NCBI GenBank assembly: GCA_965657085.1
Contig: CBFHND010000004.1
Coordinates: forward strand, 62,001-126,000
Origin: CBFHND01 sp965657085
GTDB lineage: Bacteria > Pseudomonadota > Alphaproteobacteria > Rhodobacterales > Rhodobacteraceae
Direction: 5' to 3'
DNA: 64,000 bases
The notes under the pieces are model-generated. The model did no database searches. It saw nothing but the letters and a program-made list of their open reading frames with translations, and was not told where the DNA came from. A program made the translations under genes and the position numbers. This document shows, one piece after another, positions 16,465 through 25,544 of this stretch; the stretch's first letter is position 1, and each line of letters begins with the position of its first letter.

Positions 16465-17883
16465 TCAGGCGCTTCCGCCCACGGTCAGCCCGCCAATCAT
16501 CAACGTCGGCTGGCCCACGCCCACCGGCACCCATTGGCCTGCCTTGCCGCAATTGCCCATGCCGGGATCCAGCGCCATGTCATTGCCGATAGCCCTGATT
16601 TGCTTGAGTGCCGTGGCCCCGTCTCCGATCAGCGTGGCCCCTTTGACCGGCGCGCCCACCTTGCCGTTTTCCACGCGGTAGGCCTCGGTGCAGGAAAAGA
16701 CGAACTTGCCGTTCGTGATATCGACCTGTCCGCCGCCGAAACCAACAGCGTAAATGCCATCCTTCAGGTCGGCCACGATATCGCCCGGTGCGGCGTCTCC
16801 GCCCAGCATGTAAGTGTTGGTCATGCGGGGCATTGGCGTGTGCGCATAGCTTTGCCGCCGCCCGTTGCCCGTGGCCTTCACACCCATCAGGCGCGCGTTC
16901 TGGCGGTCCTGCATGTATCCCACGAGGATGCCGTCCTCGATCAATGTGTTCTTGCCCGAGGGCGTGCCTTCGTCGTCCACGCTGATCGATCCGCGCCGGT
17001 CGGGGATGGTGCCATCATCCAGAACGGTCACGCCCGGGGCCGCGATGCGTTCACCCATCAGCCCGGCAAAAGCGGAACTGCCCTTGCGGTTGAAATCGCC
17101 CTCCAGCCCGTGACCGATCGCCTCGTGAAGAAGAATGCCGGGCCAGCCGGGGCCAAGCACCACGTCCATCACACCCGCAGGCGCGGGCACGGCGCCGAGG
17201 TTCACCACCGCCACCCGCAGTGCCTCGCGCGCCCTGGCCTGCCAGTCGGCGGGGTCGATCAGCCCATCAAGGCCCACACGCCCGCCACCGCCCGCACTTC
17301 CCGATTCGCGGCGGCCGTTTTCCTCGACGATCACGGACACGTTCACGCGCGTCATCGGGCGCACGTCGCGGACGCTGTGGCCTTCGGGGCGCAAAATCTC
17401 GACCTCCTGTATCGAGGCGGCGATGGTGGCCGACACCTGTACCACACGCCGGTCCAGCCCGCGCGCAAACGCGTCGATCTCGCGCAGCGTGTCCAGCTTG
17501 ACCGGAAAAGTGGCTCCGGCAATCGGGTCTTCATCGGTGTAAAGCCTTGTATTCGTGGCCACAGGCGCATCGGCCCAAGTGCCGCCACCTGACCCCACCG
17601 CAAGCCGCGCGGTTTCACTGGCCCGTTTCAGCGCGGCCTCCGAAATCTCTGTGGAATGGGCGTATCCCGCCACCTCACCGCGTACGGCGCGCAAGCCGAA
17701 TCCCTCTGACGCATCATAGCTTGCAGTCTTGAGCCGCCCGTCATCAAAGACCAGCGCCTCCGACCGCCGCCGTTCAAGGAAAAGCTCGCCGTCGTCGGCC
17801 CCGTCCGTGGCAGACCGCAGCACCGCAAGGGCCTTTTCACGCTCCAGCAGGTCGTCGAACGGGGTAAAAGGGGCATCTGTCAT
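16465..17883 (-). CDS. tldD: Metalloprotease TldD
   Basis: 472 residues, the usual TldD length. The metal-binding HExxxH motif appears as LLHEAIGHGLEGDFNRKGSS. Other family signatures are DDEGTPSGKNTLIEDG and the C-terminal GNCGKAGQWVPVGVGQP. TldD with TldE (not in this window) trims peptides and processes modified peptides such as microcin precursors. AGGATTTTTCA precedes the ATG at 17883. It is divergent from the cytochrome oxidase operon, sharing a 169-base intergenic region with coxB. Confidence 0.95.
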   Translation of the reverse strand: MTDAPFTPFDDLLEREKALAVLRSATDGADDGELFLERRRSEALVFDDGRLKTASYDASEGFGLRAVRGEVAGYAHSTEISEAALKRASETARLAVGSGGGTWADAPVATNTRLYTDEDPIAGATFPVKLDTLREIDAFARGLDRRVVQVSATIAASIQEVEILRPEGHSVRDVRPMTRVNVSVIVEENGRRESGSAGGGGRVGLDGLIDPADWQARAREALRVAVVNLGAVPAPAGVMDVVLGPGWPGILLHEAIGHGLEGDFNRKGSSAFAGLMGERIAAPGVTVLDDGTIPDRRGSISVDDEGTPSGKNTLIEDGILVGYMQDRQNARLMGVKATGNGRRQSYAHTPMPRMTNTYMLGGDAAPGDIVADLKDGIYAVGFGGGQVDITNGKFVFSCTEAYRVENGKVGAPVKGATLIGDGATALKQIRAIGNDMALDPGMGNCGKAGQWVPVGVGQPTLMIGGLTVGGSA

Positions 17884-18052
17884 TGAAAAATCCTATGGCT
17901 CGGGCGCAGAAGCGTCCGTTTGACGCGGAGAGACATCTTTATCTTACGTCCAGAATATGATTGTAAGCGCGGGTAATACAACGGGAGGAAAGAGCGGTGC
18001 GCGCTTTGGCCTTTCACCCGCCACAACAGTGATCAAAAGATCAGGACGACAC

Positions 18053-18934
18053 ATGAACAAGATTTTCTCGATCTCGGGCCTTCTGGCCGCCTTCACAGCC
18101 TTGCCAGCAATGGCGCAGGACAATCTGGAAATCATTGGCAAGCCCGTTGATGGCGCGCTGGGTTTTCAGCCGGCCGTAACCGGCGTGGCCCAGGACATTG
18201 TTTGGCTGGATAACTTCCTTTTGGTCATCATCACGCTGATCACCCTTTTCGTGGTCGGTCTGATGGTCTGGGTTACCATTCGCTACAACGCCAAGCGCAA
18301 CCCGACGCCGGCAAGCTTTACCCACAACACGCCCGTCGAAATCGCTTGGACGCTGATCCCGATCGTGGTTTTGGTTGCCATCGGGGCCTTTTCGTTGCCC
18401 ATCCTGTTCAACCAGCAGGAAATTCCCGAGGCGGACATCACTATCAAGGCCACCGGGTACCAGTGGTACTGGGACTATGAATATGTCGATGAAGGTTTTG
18501 AATTCTCCAGCTACATGATCGGTGCGCCAGCCACCGGCGGGTCGAACATGATGACCCCCGAGGTTGAACAGCAGCTGATCGAAGCAGGTTACTCCAAGGA
18601 CGAATTCCTTCTGGCCACCGACAACGCGATCGTGATCCCTGTCGGTAAGACCATCGTGATGCAGGTCACGGGCGGCGACGTGATCCACGCCTGGGCCATC
18701 CCCGCCTTTGGCGTGAAGCAGGATGGCGTACCCGGCCGTCTGGCTGAACTTTGGTTCAAGGCTGATCGCGAAGGCATCTATTTCGGCCAGTGTTCCGAAC
18801 TCTGTGGCCTGAACCACGCCTACATGCCGATCACCGTCAAGGTGGTCAGCGAAGAGGCTTATGCCGAATGGCTGAACGGTGCGCGCGAAGAATTCGCGGG
18901 TCTGCCACAGACCTTCCAGATCGCATCGAACTAA
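18053..18934 (+). CDS. coxB: Cytochrome c oxidase subunit II
   Basis: 293 residues from MNKIFSISG; the frame extends upstream without homology. A signal peptide (about 1-22, ending AMAQ) and two membrane helices (about 52-78 and 97-120) precede the periplasmic CuA domain. It has the aromatic patch GYQWYWDYEY, His212, and the CSELCGLNHAYM loop (Cys247, Cys251, His255, Met258), so all CuA ligands are present. It takes electrons from cytochrome c in aa3-type oxidase. It is the first gene of a long operon; subunit I (ctaD) is elsewhere. Confidence 0.97.
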   Translation: MNKIFSISGLLAAFTALPAMAQDNLEIIGKPVDGALGFQPAVTGVAQDIVWLDNFLLVIITLITLFVVGLMVWVTIRYNAKRNPTPASFTHNTPVEIAWTLIPIVVLVAIGAFSLPILFNQQEIPEADITIKATGYQWYWDYEYVDEGFEFSSYMIGAPATGGSNMMTPEVEQQLIEAGYSKDEFLLATDNAIVIPVGKTIVMQVTGGDVIHAWAIPAFGVKQDGVPGRLAELWFKADREGIYFGQCSELCGLNHAYMPITVKVVSEEAYAEWLNGAREEFAGLPQTFQIASN

Positions 18935-18985
18935 AGACGGCTAGGGTGGGCATGCCCCACCTTGCCCTTTGAACAGGACAGGCGC

Positions 18986-19933
18986 ATGACGGACATCAGC
19001 AGTCAGACACGCACTTTCGAGGACGAAGCAAGTCTTGGCGATTACTTCGCCCTGATGAAGCCGCGCGTGATGTCGCTGGTGGTGTTCACAGCGCTGGTGG
19101 GTCTTCTGGCAGCACCCGTATCGGTTAATCCGGTCATCGCCTTCGCCTCGATCCTGTTCGTGGCTGTTGGGGCAGGGGCCTCCGGTGCGCTGAACATGTG
19201 GTGGGATGCGGACATCGATCAGGTCATGCGTCGCACATCCAAACGCCCCATTCCCGCGGGCAAGGTCGAGCCGGGCGAGGCGCTGAACCTCGGCGTAGCG
19301 CTGTCGGGCCTGTCGGTGATGATGCTGGCCTTGTCGGCCAACCTTTTGGCGGCGGCCCTGCTGGCCTTTACCATTTTCTTTTATGCCGTGGTCTATTCCA
19401 TGTGGCTCAAGCGTTCGACGCCCCAGAACATCGTGATCGGCGGCGCAGCAGGGGCCTTCCCGCCCGTTATCGGCTGGGTGATCGCCACGGGGTCCATGTC
19501 GATCGAGGCATGGCTGATGTTCGCGCTGATTTTCATGTGGACGCCGCCCCACTTCTGGGCGCTGGCACTGTTCATGAAGTCCGACTACGACGATGCGGGT
19601 GTGCCGATGCTGACCGTGACCCACGGTCGTCGCAGTACACGCAAACACATCATCGCCTATACTGTTCTACTGGCCGTTCTGGCGGTTGGCACCGCCTTCA
19701 CCTCGATTGGTGGCGTGGTATACCTGACGGCTGCCGTGGTTCTGAACGCCCTGTTCCTCAAAGGGGCCTTTGACATCTGGCGCCGGGATGAGGCCCAGTC
19801 CGAGGCGGATGGCTATGCGGTGGAAAAGAAATTCTTCAAACTGTCGCTGCTCTATCTGTTCCTGCACTTCGGTGCGATCCTGGTCGAGGCGGTCTTGCGT
19901 CCCTATGGTCTGGGAGGCTGGGCGTGGCTTTGA
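18986..19933 (+). CDS. ctaB: Protoheme IX farnesyltransferase (heme O synthase)
   Basis: 315 residues of a polytopic UbiA-family prenyltransferase. The two Asp-rich motifs are visible as NMWWDADIDQVM and KSDYDDAGVPM, with about nine hydrophobic segments. It farnesylates heme B to heme O, the precursor of the heme A of the oxidase encoded around it. The ATG at 18986 is chosen over a TTG at 18962 because family alignment begins near LMKPRVM. Its stop overlaps the GTG of the next small gene. Confidence 0.96.
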   Translation: MTDISSQTRTFEDEASLGDYFALMKPRVMSLVVFTALVGLLAAPVSVNPVIAFASILFVAVGAGASGALNMWWDADIDQVMRRTSKRPIPAGKVEPGEALNLGVALSGLSVMMLALSANLLAAALLAFTIFFYAVVYSMWLKRSTPQNIVIGGAAGAFPPVIGWVIATGSMSIEAWLMFALIFMWTPPHFWALALFMKSDYDDAGVPMLTVTHGRRSTRKHIIAYTVLLAVLAVGTAFTSIGGVVYLTAAVVLNALFLKGAFDIWRRDEAQSEADGYAVEKKFFKLSLLYLFLHFGAILVEAVLRPYGLGGWAWL

Positions 19934-20085
19934 AGGCGGAACACGAACTGCATCAACGCCGTAAGGGACGCAACATTGGCGTAGGCCTGTTGCTGGTCGG
20001 TTTTATCGTTTTGGTCACGGCCCTGACCTTTGCCAAGGTGATGAACGGCGATTTCGAACTGCCGCGCGCCGAGGCCACGCAATGA
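19924..20085 (+). CDS. Small single-span membrane protein of the cta operon (53 aa)
   Basis: 53 residues starting with GTG inside the last codons of ctaB and ending in an ATGA overlap with ctaG. A basic N-terminus (HELHQRRKGRN) is followed by one hydrophobic helix (IGVGLLLVGFIVLVTALTF) and a short periplasmic tail. Small uncharacterised frames at this place between ctaB and ctaG are known in alphaproteobacterial oxidase operons. The double overlap and membrane topology argue for a real gene acting in oxidase assembly, but no function can be assigned from sequence. Confidence 0.8.
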   Translation: MALKAEHELHQRRKGRNIGVGLLLVGFIVLVTALTFAKVMNGDFELPRAEATQ

Positions 20086-20660
20086 AGCGCCTGAGCGGCC
20101 CCCAACGCACCGTGGTGCAAACCGTCAGCCTCGTGCTGGTGATGGGTGCTCTGGCCTGGGCGTCGGTGCCGTTCTACGACTGGTTCTGCCGTGTCACGGG
20201 TTTTGGTGGCGCGACCGGCGTGGCCGAAAAAGGGTCGGACGAAATCCTGGACCGCGAAATCACAGTGCGCTTTGACGCGGGCACCGAAGCGGGCATGCCG
20301 TGGACGTTCAAGCCGGTGGAACGCACCATGAAGGTGCGCATCGGAGAAACGGCACTGGCCTTTTACGAGGCATCCAACCCCACAAACCGCCCCGTGGCCG
20401 GATCGGCCAGCTACAACGTGGCGCCCTATTCGGCGGGCGGCTTTTTCAACAAGATCCAATGTTTCTGCTTTGAAGAACAGGTGCTGGCCCCCGGCGAGTC
20501 GGTGCAAATGCCTGTCACATTCTTTGTGGACCCCGAAATCGTTCAGGACAGAGATGGGCAATATGTGCATACCATCACCCTGAGCTATACGTTTTACGAG
20601 ATCGATTTGCCTGAAGGCTATGCAGCCCTTGAGCAATCGCAAGAAACCAACCTGAACTGA
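20082..20660 (+). CDS. ctaG: Cytochrome c oxidase assembly protein CtaG (Cox11 family)
   Basis: 192 residues. One N-terminal membrane helix (about 9-30) is followed by a periplasmic beta-sandwich with the copper-binding signature KIQCFCFEEQVL and the conserved SYNVAPYSAGGFF. Cox11-type proteins deliver copper to the CuB site of subunit I. The ATG overlaps the preceding stop, and the gene is followed 10 bases later by coxC, giving the operon order subunit II, heme O synthase, small protein, CuB chaperone, subunit III. Confidence 0.96.
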   Translation: MKRLSGPQRTVVQTVSLVLVMGALAWASVPFYDWFCRVTGFGGATGVAEKGSDEILDREITVRFDAGTEAGMPWTFKPVERTMKVRIGETALAFYEASNPTNRPVAGSASYNVAPYSAGGFFNKIQCFCFEEQVLAPGESVQMPVTFFVDPEIVQDRDGQYVHTITLSYTFYEIDLPEGYAALEQSQETNLN

Positions 20661-20670
20661 GGGACGCGCA

Positions 20671-21480
20671 ATGGCCCACGCAAAAAATCACGACTATCAC
20701 ATTCTGGCCCCATCCATCGAACCCTTGCTGGGTGCGGTAGCGGCCTTTGCCATGCTGCTGGGCGCAGTGCTCTGGATGCATGGGATCACGCCTTACCTGT
20801 TCCTGATCGGCTTTGTCGGGGTGCTCTACGTGATGTTCGCATGGTGGTCCAAGGTGGTCGACGAAAGCCACATTGGTGATCACACGCCTGTTGTTCGGAT
20901 CGGCCTGCGCTATGGCTTCATCCTGTTCATCATGTCCGAGGTGATGTTCTTTTCGGCTTGGTTCTGGTCGTTCTTCAAACACGCCATGTACCCGATGGAA
21001 GAGTATATGGGCACCGAATACACGGCCCCCTTCATCTATCCTGTGGATGCGCTGCACCTGCCGCTGATCAATACGTTGGTTTTGCTGCTGTCTGGCTGTG
21101 CCGTGACATGGGCGCACCATGCGCTGGTGCATGAGAACAACCGCAAGGACCTGATTAACGGTTTGGCGATTTCCATCGTTCTGGGTGTGATCTTTACTGG
21201 CCTTCAGGCCTATGAATACCAGCACCTTCTGCATGAAGGCTGGGAATTCGGCGGCGATGAGTTCTATTCCAACTTCTTCATGGCGACAGGGTTTCACGGC
21301 TTTCACGTGATCATCGGTACGATCTTCCTCGCGGTGTGCCTGTTCCGCGCGATGAAGGGGCATTTCACCCCCGAACGGCACGTGGGCTTCGAGGCGGCGG
21401 CCTGGTACTGGCACTTTGTGGACGTGGTGTGGCTGTTCCTGTTCTTTGCAGTGTACATGTGGGGCGTGCCCAGCCCCTAA
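20671..21480 (+). CDS. coxC: Cytochrome c oxidase subunit III
   Basis: 269 residues with seven hydrophobic segments. Family signatures include the N-terminal HDYHILAPSIEP, SEVMFFSAWFWSFFKH, TGFHGFHVIIGTIFL and the C-terminal AAWYWHFVDVVWLFLF. It is the core membrane subunit that stabilises proton pumping of aa3 oxidase. GAGGGACGCGC lies ahead of the ATG. It is followed by a terminator-like hairpin at 21536-21560, then surf1. Confidence 0.97.
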   Translation: MAHAKNHDYHILAPSIEPLLGAVAAFAMLLGAVLWMHGITPYLFLIGFVGVLYVMFAWWSKVVDESHIGDHTPVVRIGLRYGFILFIMSEVMFFSAWFWSFFKHAMYPMEEYMGTEYTAPFIYPVDALHLPLINTLVLLLSGCAVTWAHHALVHENNRKDLINGLAISIVLGVIFTGLQAYEYQHLLHEGWEFGGDEFYSNFFMATGFHGFHVIIGTIFLAVCLFRAMKGHFTPERHVGFEAAAWYWHFVDVVWLFLFFAVYMWGVPSP

Positions 21481-21535
21481 GACCAAGGGCATCACGCCAC
21501 CGGTTGCACATCGGTCGCATTCATCTAAAACCCAG

Positions 21536-21560
21536 AAGGCGCGCGAACCCCGTGCGCCTT
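21536..21560 (+). terminator. Terminator-like hairpin after coxC
   Basis: AAGGCGC at 21536-21542 pairs with GCGCCTT at 21554-21560, followed by TT and a further T-rich stretch. It lies about 55 bases after the coxC stop and about 20 before the surf1 ATG, so it may partly separate the oxidase genes from surf1-thrC-M16. Confidence 0.6.
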
Positions 21561-21582
21561 TTGTCTTTCGAGGTCGGGCCTG

Positions 21583-22275
21583 ATGGGGCGTATCCTGTTC
21601 TTTCTCAGCATCGGTGTGGGTGGCGCGGCCATCCTGATCAGCCTTGGCGTCTGGCAGGTCCAGCGCCTGGCCTGGAAAGAGGTGCTGTTGGACGACATTG
21701 CCACCCGGATTGATGCGGCACCCGTGGCATTGCCCGCCGCCCCCGATCGCGAGGCCCACAAATACTTGCCGGTCGCGATCAACGGCACAGTGCAGGCGGG
21801 TGCGCTCTTCGTATTGGTCAGTCAAAAGCAGATCGGTGCGGGCTACCGGGTGATTTCCCCCTTCGAGACCGAGGATGGCCGCCGCATCCTGCTGGACCGT
21901 GGGTTTGTCAAAGTGGCTGCGCGGGGCGCGGTCGACACCGCACCGCGCGCCATGACGGTGCAGGGTAACCTGCATTGGCCGCAAGAGACCGACGACTACA
22001 CCCCTGAACCGGACGCCACCCGTCAAATCCATTTTGCCCGCGACGTTGATCTCTTTGCCGCAGAGCTTGGGACCGACCCGATCATGGTGGTGGCCCGCCA
22101 GACGTCGCAATCGGACGCGCCCGTGACGCCCTTGCCCGTGGACACCGCAGGCATTCCCAATGATCACTTGCAATACGCAATCACCTGGTTTTCGCTGGCC
22201 CTGATCTGGGTGGCGATGACCCTTTACTTTGTCCTGCGCGGCACGCGCAGCCCAGCCAAGAGCGAAGAGACGTGA
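21583..22275 (+). CDS. SURF1-family cytochrome oxidase assembly protein
   Basis: 230 residues with the SURF1 topology: one N-terminal helix (about 4-24, with LGVWQVQRL just after), a periplasmic region (HKYLPVAINGTV; RILLDRGFVKV), and one C-terminal helix (HLQYAITWFSLALIWVAMT, about 190-213). SURF1 proteins help insert heme A into oxidase subunit I, in keeping with the upstream genes. The stop overlaps the GTG start of thrC by 4 bases, coupling oxidase assembly to threonine synthase translation. Confidence 0.94.
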   Translation: MGRILFFLSIGVGGAAILISLGVWQVQRLAWKEVLLDDIATRIDAAPVALPAAPDREAHKYLPVAINGTVQAGALFVLVSQKQIGAGYRVISPFETEDGRRILLDRGFVKVAARGAVDTAPRAMTVQGNLHWPQETDDYTPEPDATRQIHFARDVDLFAAELGTDPIMVVARQTSQSDAPVTPLPVDTAGIPNDHLQYAITWFSLALIWVAMTLYFVLRGTRSPAKSEET

Positions 22276-23660
22276 AATATATCTCGACCCGGGGCGCGGC
22301 CCCTGTTCTGACCTTTGAGGACGCCATGCTGACCGGTCTGGCCCGCGACGGTGGTCTTTATGTGCCTCAAACCATCCCCCAGATGTCCGCGAGCGACATC
22401 GCCGATCTGGCCGGACAGTCCTACGAGGAAATAGCCTTTCGGGTGATGCGCCCCTTCGTGGGCGACGTGTTCACCGACAATGAATTCCACGCCATCATCG
22501 ACCGTGCCTATGCCAGCTTTGGCCACACCGCGCGTGCGCCAATGGTACAACTGGATCAGGGGCATTTCCTGCTTGAGCTGTTCCACGGCCCCACGCTGGC
22601 GTTCAAGGATTTCGCCATGCAACTGATTGGCCAGCTGTTTCAGGCGGCGCTGACGCGGCGGGGTGAGCGGGTGACCATCGTGGGCGCGACCTCGGGCGAC
22701 ACAGGGTCGGCCGCGATCGAGGCATTCCGCGGCCTCGACAATGTGGATGTGTTCATCCTCTACCCGCACGGACGCATTTCCGAAGTGCAACGCCGCCAGA
22801 TGACCACGCCCACGGAATCCAACGTCCATGCGCTGGCAGTCGAAGGCGACTTCGATGATTGTCAGGCGCGGCTCAAGGACATGTTCAACGATTTTGATTT
22901 CCGCGACGGCGTGCGTTTGGCCGGGGTCAACAGCATCAACTGGGCGCGGGTGCTGGCGCAGGTTGTCTATTACTTTTCGTCTGCCGTCGCCTTGGGGGCG
23001 CCGCACCGCAAGGTCAGCTTTACCGTGCCTACGGGCAACTTCGGCGACATCTTTGCCGGTTACATCGCCAAGCGCATGGGCCTGCCCATCGACCGGCTGG
23101 TGGTGGCCACGAACCAGAACGATATCCTGCACCGCTGCCTGTCCGGGAAAGGCTATCACAAAGGCGAAACCGTGCCCTCGATCAGCCCTTCGATGGACAT
23201 TCAGGTCAGTTCGAATTTCGAACGGGCGCTTTTTGACGCCTATGACCGTGATGGGAACGCTGTTGCACAGTTGATGGATGAACTGAAGGCAGGCGGTTTC
23301 GACGTGAGCCAAGGTGCGATGCAGGTGCTGAGCGAACACTACGACAGTGGCCGCGCCTCCGAAGAGGAAACCAGCGCCACCATCGCATCCGCTCTGCGCA
23401 ACACCGGCGAATTGCTGTGCCCGCATTCGGCCATCGGCGTGAAGGTCGCGGACGAGGTGCGCACCGAGGCCACGCCGATGATCACCCTTGCCACCGCGCA
23501 TCCTGCCAAGTTCCCCGCTGCCGTGGAAGCCGCCAGCGGTGTGCATCCGCCTCTTCCCCCGCGCATGGCGGACCTTTATGACCGTTCCGAAAGGGTGACG
23601 CGGGTGCCAAATGATCTTGAGGCGCTCAAGGCCCATATCAAAGGGCATCTGACCAAGTGA
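22272..23660 (+). CDS. thrC: Threonine synthase
   Basis: 462 residues from GTG, of the longer proteobacterial ThrC type. The PLP-binding lysine is Lys112 in HGPTLAFKDFAMQL. The phosphate-binding region is GATSGDTGSAAIEAF, and VPTGNFGDIFAGYIAKRMG is also diagnostic. It converts O-phospho-homoserine to threonine. It is translationally coupled at both ends (4-base overlaps with surf1 and with the M16 peptidase), an arrangement common in Rhodobacterales. Confidence 0.97.
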   Translation: MKYISTRGAAPVLTFEDAMLTGLARDGGLYVPQTIPQMSASDIADLAGQSYEEIAFRVMRPFVGDVFTDNEFHAIIDRAYASFGHTARAPMVQLDQGHFLLELFHGPTLAFKDFAMQLIGQLFQAALTRRGERVTIVGATSGDTGSAAIEAFRGLDNVDVFILYPHGRISEVQRRQMTTPTESNVHALAVEGDFDDCQARLKDMFNDFDFRDGVRLAGVNSINWARVLAQVVYYFSSAVALGAPHRKVSFTVPTGNFGDIFAGYIAKRMGLPIDRLVVATNQNDILHRCLSGKGYHKGETVPSISPSMDIQVSSNFERALFDAYDRDGNAVAQLMDELKAGGFDVSQGAMQVLSEHYDSGRASEEETSATIASALRNTGELLCPHSAIGVKVADEVRTEATPMITLATAHPAKFPAAVEAASGVHPPLPPRMADLYDRSERVTRVPNDLEALKAHIKGHLTK

Positions 23661-24919
23661 GTTTGCAACAGCACCGGCTATCCAATGGCTTCCGCATCGT
23701 GACCGAAAACATGCCGGGGCTGGCGTCGGCCAGCATCGGCATCTGGGTCACCGCCGGCGGGCGCCACGAGGCAGCACCCCAGAATGGCATCGCGCATTTC
23801 CTCGAACACATGGCGTTCAAGGGGACAGAGCGGCGGAGCGCCCTTCAGATCGCCGAAGCCATCGAGGACGTGGGCGGCTATATCAATGCCTACACCAGCC
23901 GCGAGGTCACGGCCTACTATGCGCGGGTGTTGGAACAGGATGTGCCGCTGGCGCTGGACGTGATTTCCGACATTCTGCTCAACCCGGTTTTTGATCCTGC
24001 CGAGATCGAGGTGGAGCGCGGCGTGATCCTGCAAGAGATCGGTCAGGCGCTGGACACACCTGATGACGTGATCTTTGACTGGTTGCAGGAAGAGGCCTAT
24101 CCGGACCAACCCATCGGGCGCACCATTCTTGGCCCGTCCGAGCGTGTGTCCGCTTTCAGCCGCGAAGACCTGTCGGGGTTCGTGGCCCAACACTACGGCC
24201 CGGACCGCATGATCCTGTCCGCGGCAGGGGCTGTGGATCACGATGAAATCGTGCGCATGGCCGAGGACCTTTTTGGCGGTCTCGACGCGCGCCCTGACTT
24301 TGCAGTCGCCCCCGCCCATTTCGACGGGGGAGAGCTGCGCCGGGTCAAGGATCTGGAGCAGGCGCATTTCGCTTTGGCACTTGAATCGCCGGGCTACCGC
24401 GATCCCGCGATCTACACCGCGCAAATCTACGCCTCGGCGCTGGGTGGCGGCATGTCGAGCCGCCTGTTTCAAGAGGTCCGCGAGACCCGCGGATTGTGCT
24501 ATACGATCTTTGCCCAGGCCGGGGCCTATGCCGACACCGGCATGACCACGATCTATGCAGGCACCAGCGGGGACCAGTTGGGCGAATTGGCAGAGATCAC
24601 CATTGACGAGATGAAACGTGTGGCCACGGACATGAGCCCTGCCGAAGTGGCTCGGGCGCGGGCCCAGATGAAAGCGGGCCTTCTGATGGGGCTTGAGAGC
24701 CCCTCGAACCGCGCCGAACGTCTGGCCCGTCTGGTGCAGATTTGGGACCGGGTGCCGCCGCTTGAGGAAACCGTGGCCCTGATCGATGCGGTCACCACGG
24801 GCGACGTGCGCGAATACGCTGCGCGCATCGCGGCCCAAGCGCCTGCGGCCATGGCGCTCTACGGGCCCGTTGACGGCGCGCCGACCCTGACCGAACTGCA
24901 GGAGAGACGGACCGCCTGA
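23657..24919 (+). CDS. M16 family zinc peptidase (mitochondrial-processing-peptidase-like)
   Basis: 420 residues from GTG. The inverted zinc motif is H47-F-L-E50-H51 in AHFLEHMAFKGT, with the third ligand Glu127 (GVILQEIG) exactly 76 residues later, so it is a catalytically complete beta-type M16 subunit. The typical substrate-cleft segment ALGGGMSSRLFQEVRETRGL is at about 257-276. The homologue in mitochondria removes targeting presequences; the bacterial substrates are largely unknown. It is coupled to thrC upstream and to a GNAT gene downstream (TGATG). Confidence 0.94.
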   Translation: MSLQQHRLSNGFRIVTENMPGLASASIGIWVTAGGRHEAAPQNGIAHFLEHMAFKGTERRSALQIAEAIEDVGGYINAYTSREVTAYYARVLEQDVPLALDVISDILLNPVFDPAEIEVERGVILQEIGQALDTPDDVIFDWLQEEAYPDQPIGRTILGPSERVSAFSREDLSGFVAQHYGPDRMILSAAGAVDHDEIVRMAEDLFGGLDARPDFAVAPAHFDGGELRRVKDLEQAHFALALESPGYRDPAIYTAQIYASALGGGMSSRLFQEVRETRGLCYTIFAQAGAYADTGMTTIYAGTSGDQLGELAEITIDEMKRVATDMSPAEVARARAQMKAGLLMGLESPSNRAERLARLVQIWDRVPPLEETVALIDAVTTGDVREYAARIAAQAPAAMALYGPVDGAPTLTELQERRTA

Positions 24920-25503
24920 TGCTGCTTGCCAAACGGAAACTGCGGATCGAGACGGAGCGCATGACGCTGCGGCCCCCGACCCATTCCGATTACCGGGCAT
25001 GGAGTGCGCTGCGGGCACAAAGCGCGGAGTACCTCACCCCATGGGAGCCGAGCTGGTCGGCCGACCACCTCTCGCGCAAGGCGTTCACCAATCGGGTCTA
25101 TTGGGCGCAGCGGTCCGTGTCCGGGGGGACGGCCCTGCCGCTGTTCCTGATCCGGCGCAGCGACAATGTCCTCTTGGGGGCAATCACTCTGGACAATATC
25201 CGGCGTGGGCCTGCGCAGGCCGGAACGCTTGGCTATTGGACGGGCGAGAGCCATGCCCGCCAAGGGTACATGCGCGAGGCGATCACGGCGTTGGTGCACT
25301 ATGCCTTTTCCCGACTGGATCTTAGCCGGATCGAGGCCGCGTGTTTGCCCGAAAACGCACCCTCGCGCGGTCTGCTTGAGAAGTGCAGCTTCAAATACGA
25401 GGGCGTCGCACAGTCCTATCTTCAGATCGACGGGCGCTGGCGAACGCATGTTTTATATGCAGCCCTGCGCATGGATCGGCGCGGCAAGACCGACGCGGGG
25501 TGA
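24919..25503 (+). CDS. GNAT family N-acetyltransferase (RimJ/RimL type)
   Basis: 194 residues. The N-terminal LRIETERMTLRPPTHSDYRA is typical of RimJ/RimL proteins. The acetyl-CoA binding region is the TLGYWTGESHARQGYMREAI segment, followed by LSRIEAACLPENAPSRGLLE. It probably acetylates a protein N-terminus, such as a ribosomal protein (family inference), but the substrate is not fixed. The ATG overlaps the M16 peptidase stop, making it the last gene of the long oxidase/thrC run. Confidence 0.92.
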   Translation: MLLAKRKLRIETERMTLRPPTHSDYRAWSALRAQSAEYLTPWEPSWSADHLSRKAFTNRVYWAQRSVSGGTALPLFLIRRSDNVLLGAITLDNIRRGPAQAGTLGYWTGESHARQGYMREAITALVHYAFSRLDLSRIEAACLPENAPSRGLLEKCSFKYEGVAQSYLQIDGRWRTHVLYAALRMDRRGKTDAG

Positions 25504-25544
25504 CAGAACGGTTTCCTGCGCTATCCTATGGCGCAGGAGGATCG

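Noticed and set aside
20575..22173. 532-codon minus-strand frame across coxC and surf1
   Set aside because: Shadow of coxC and surf1. Composition (His, Gln, Arg) is typical of antisense frames.
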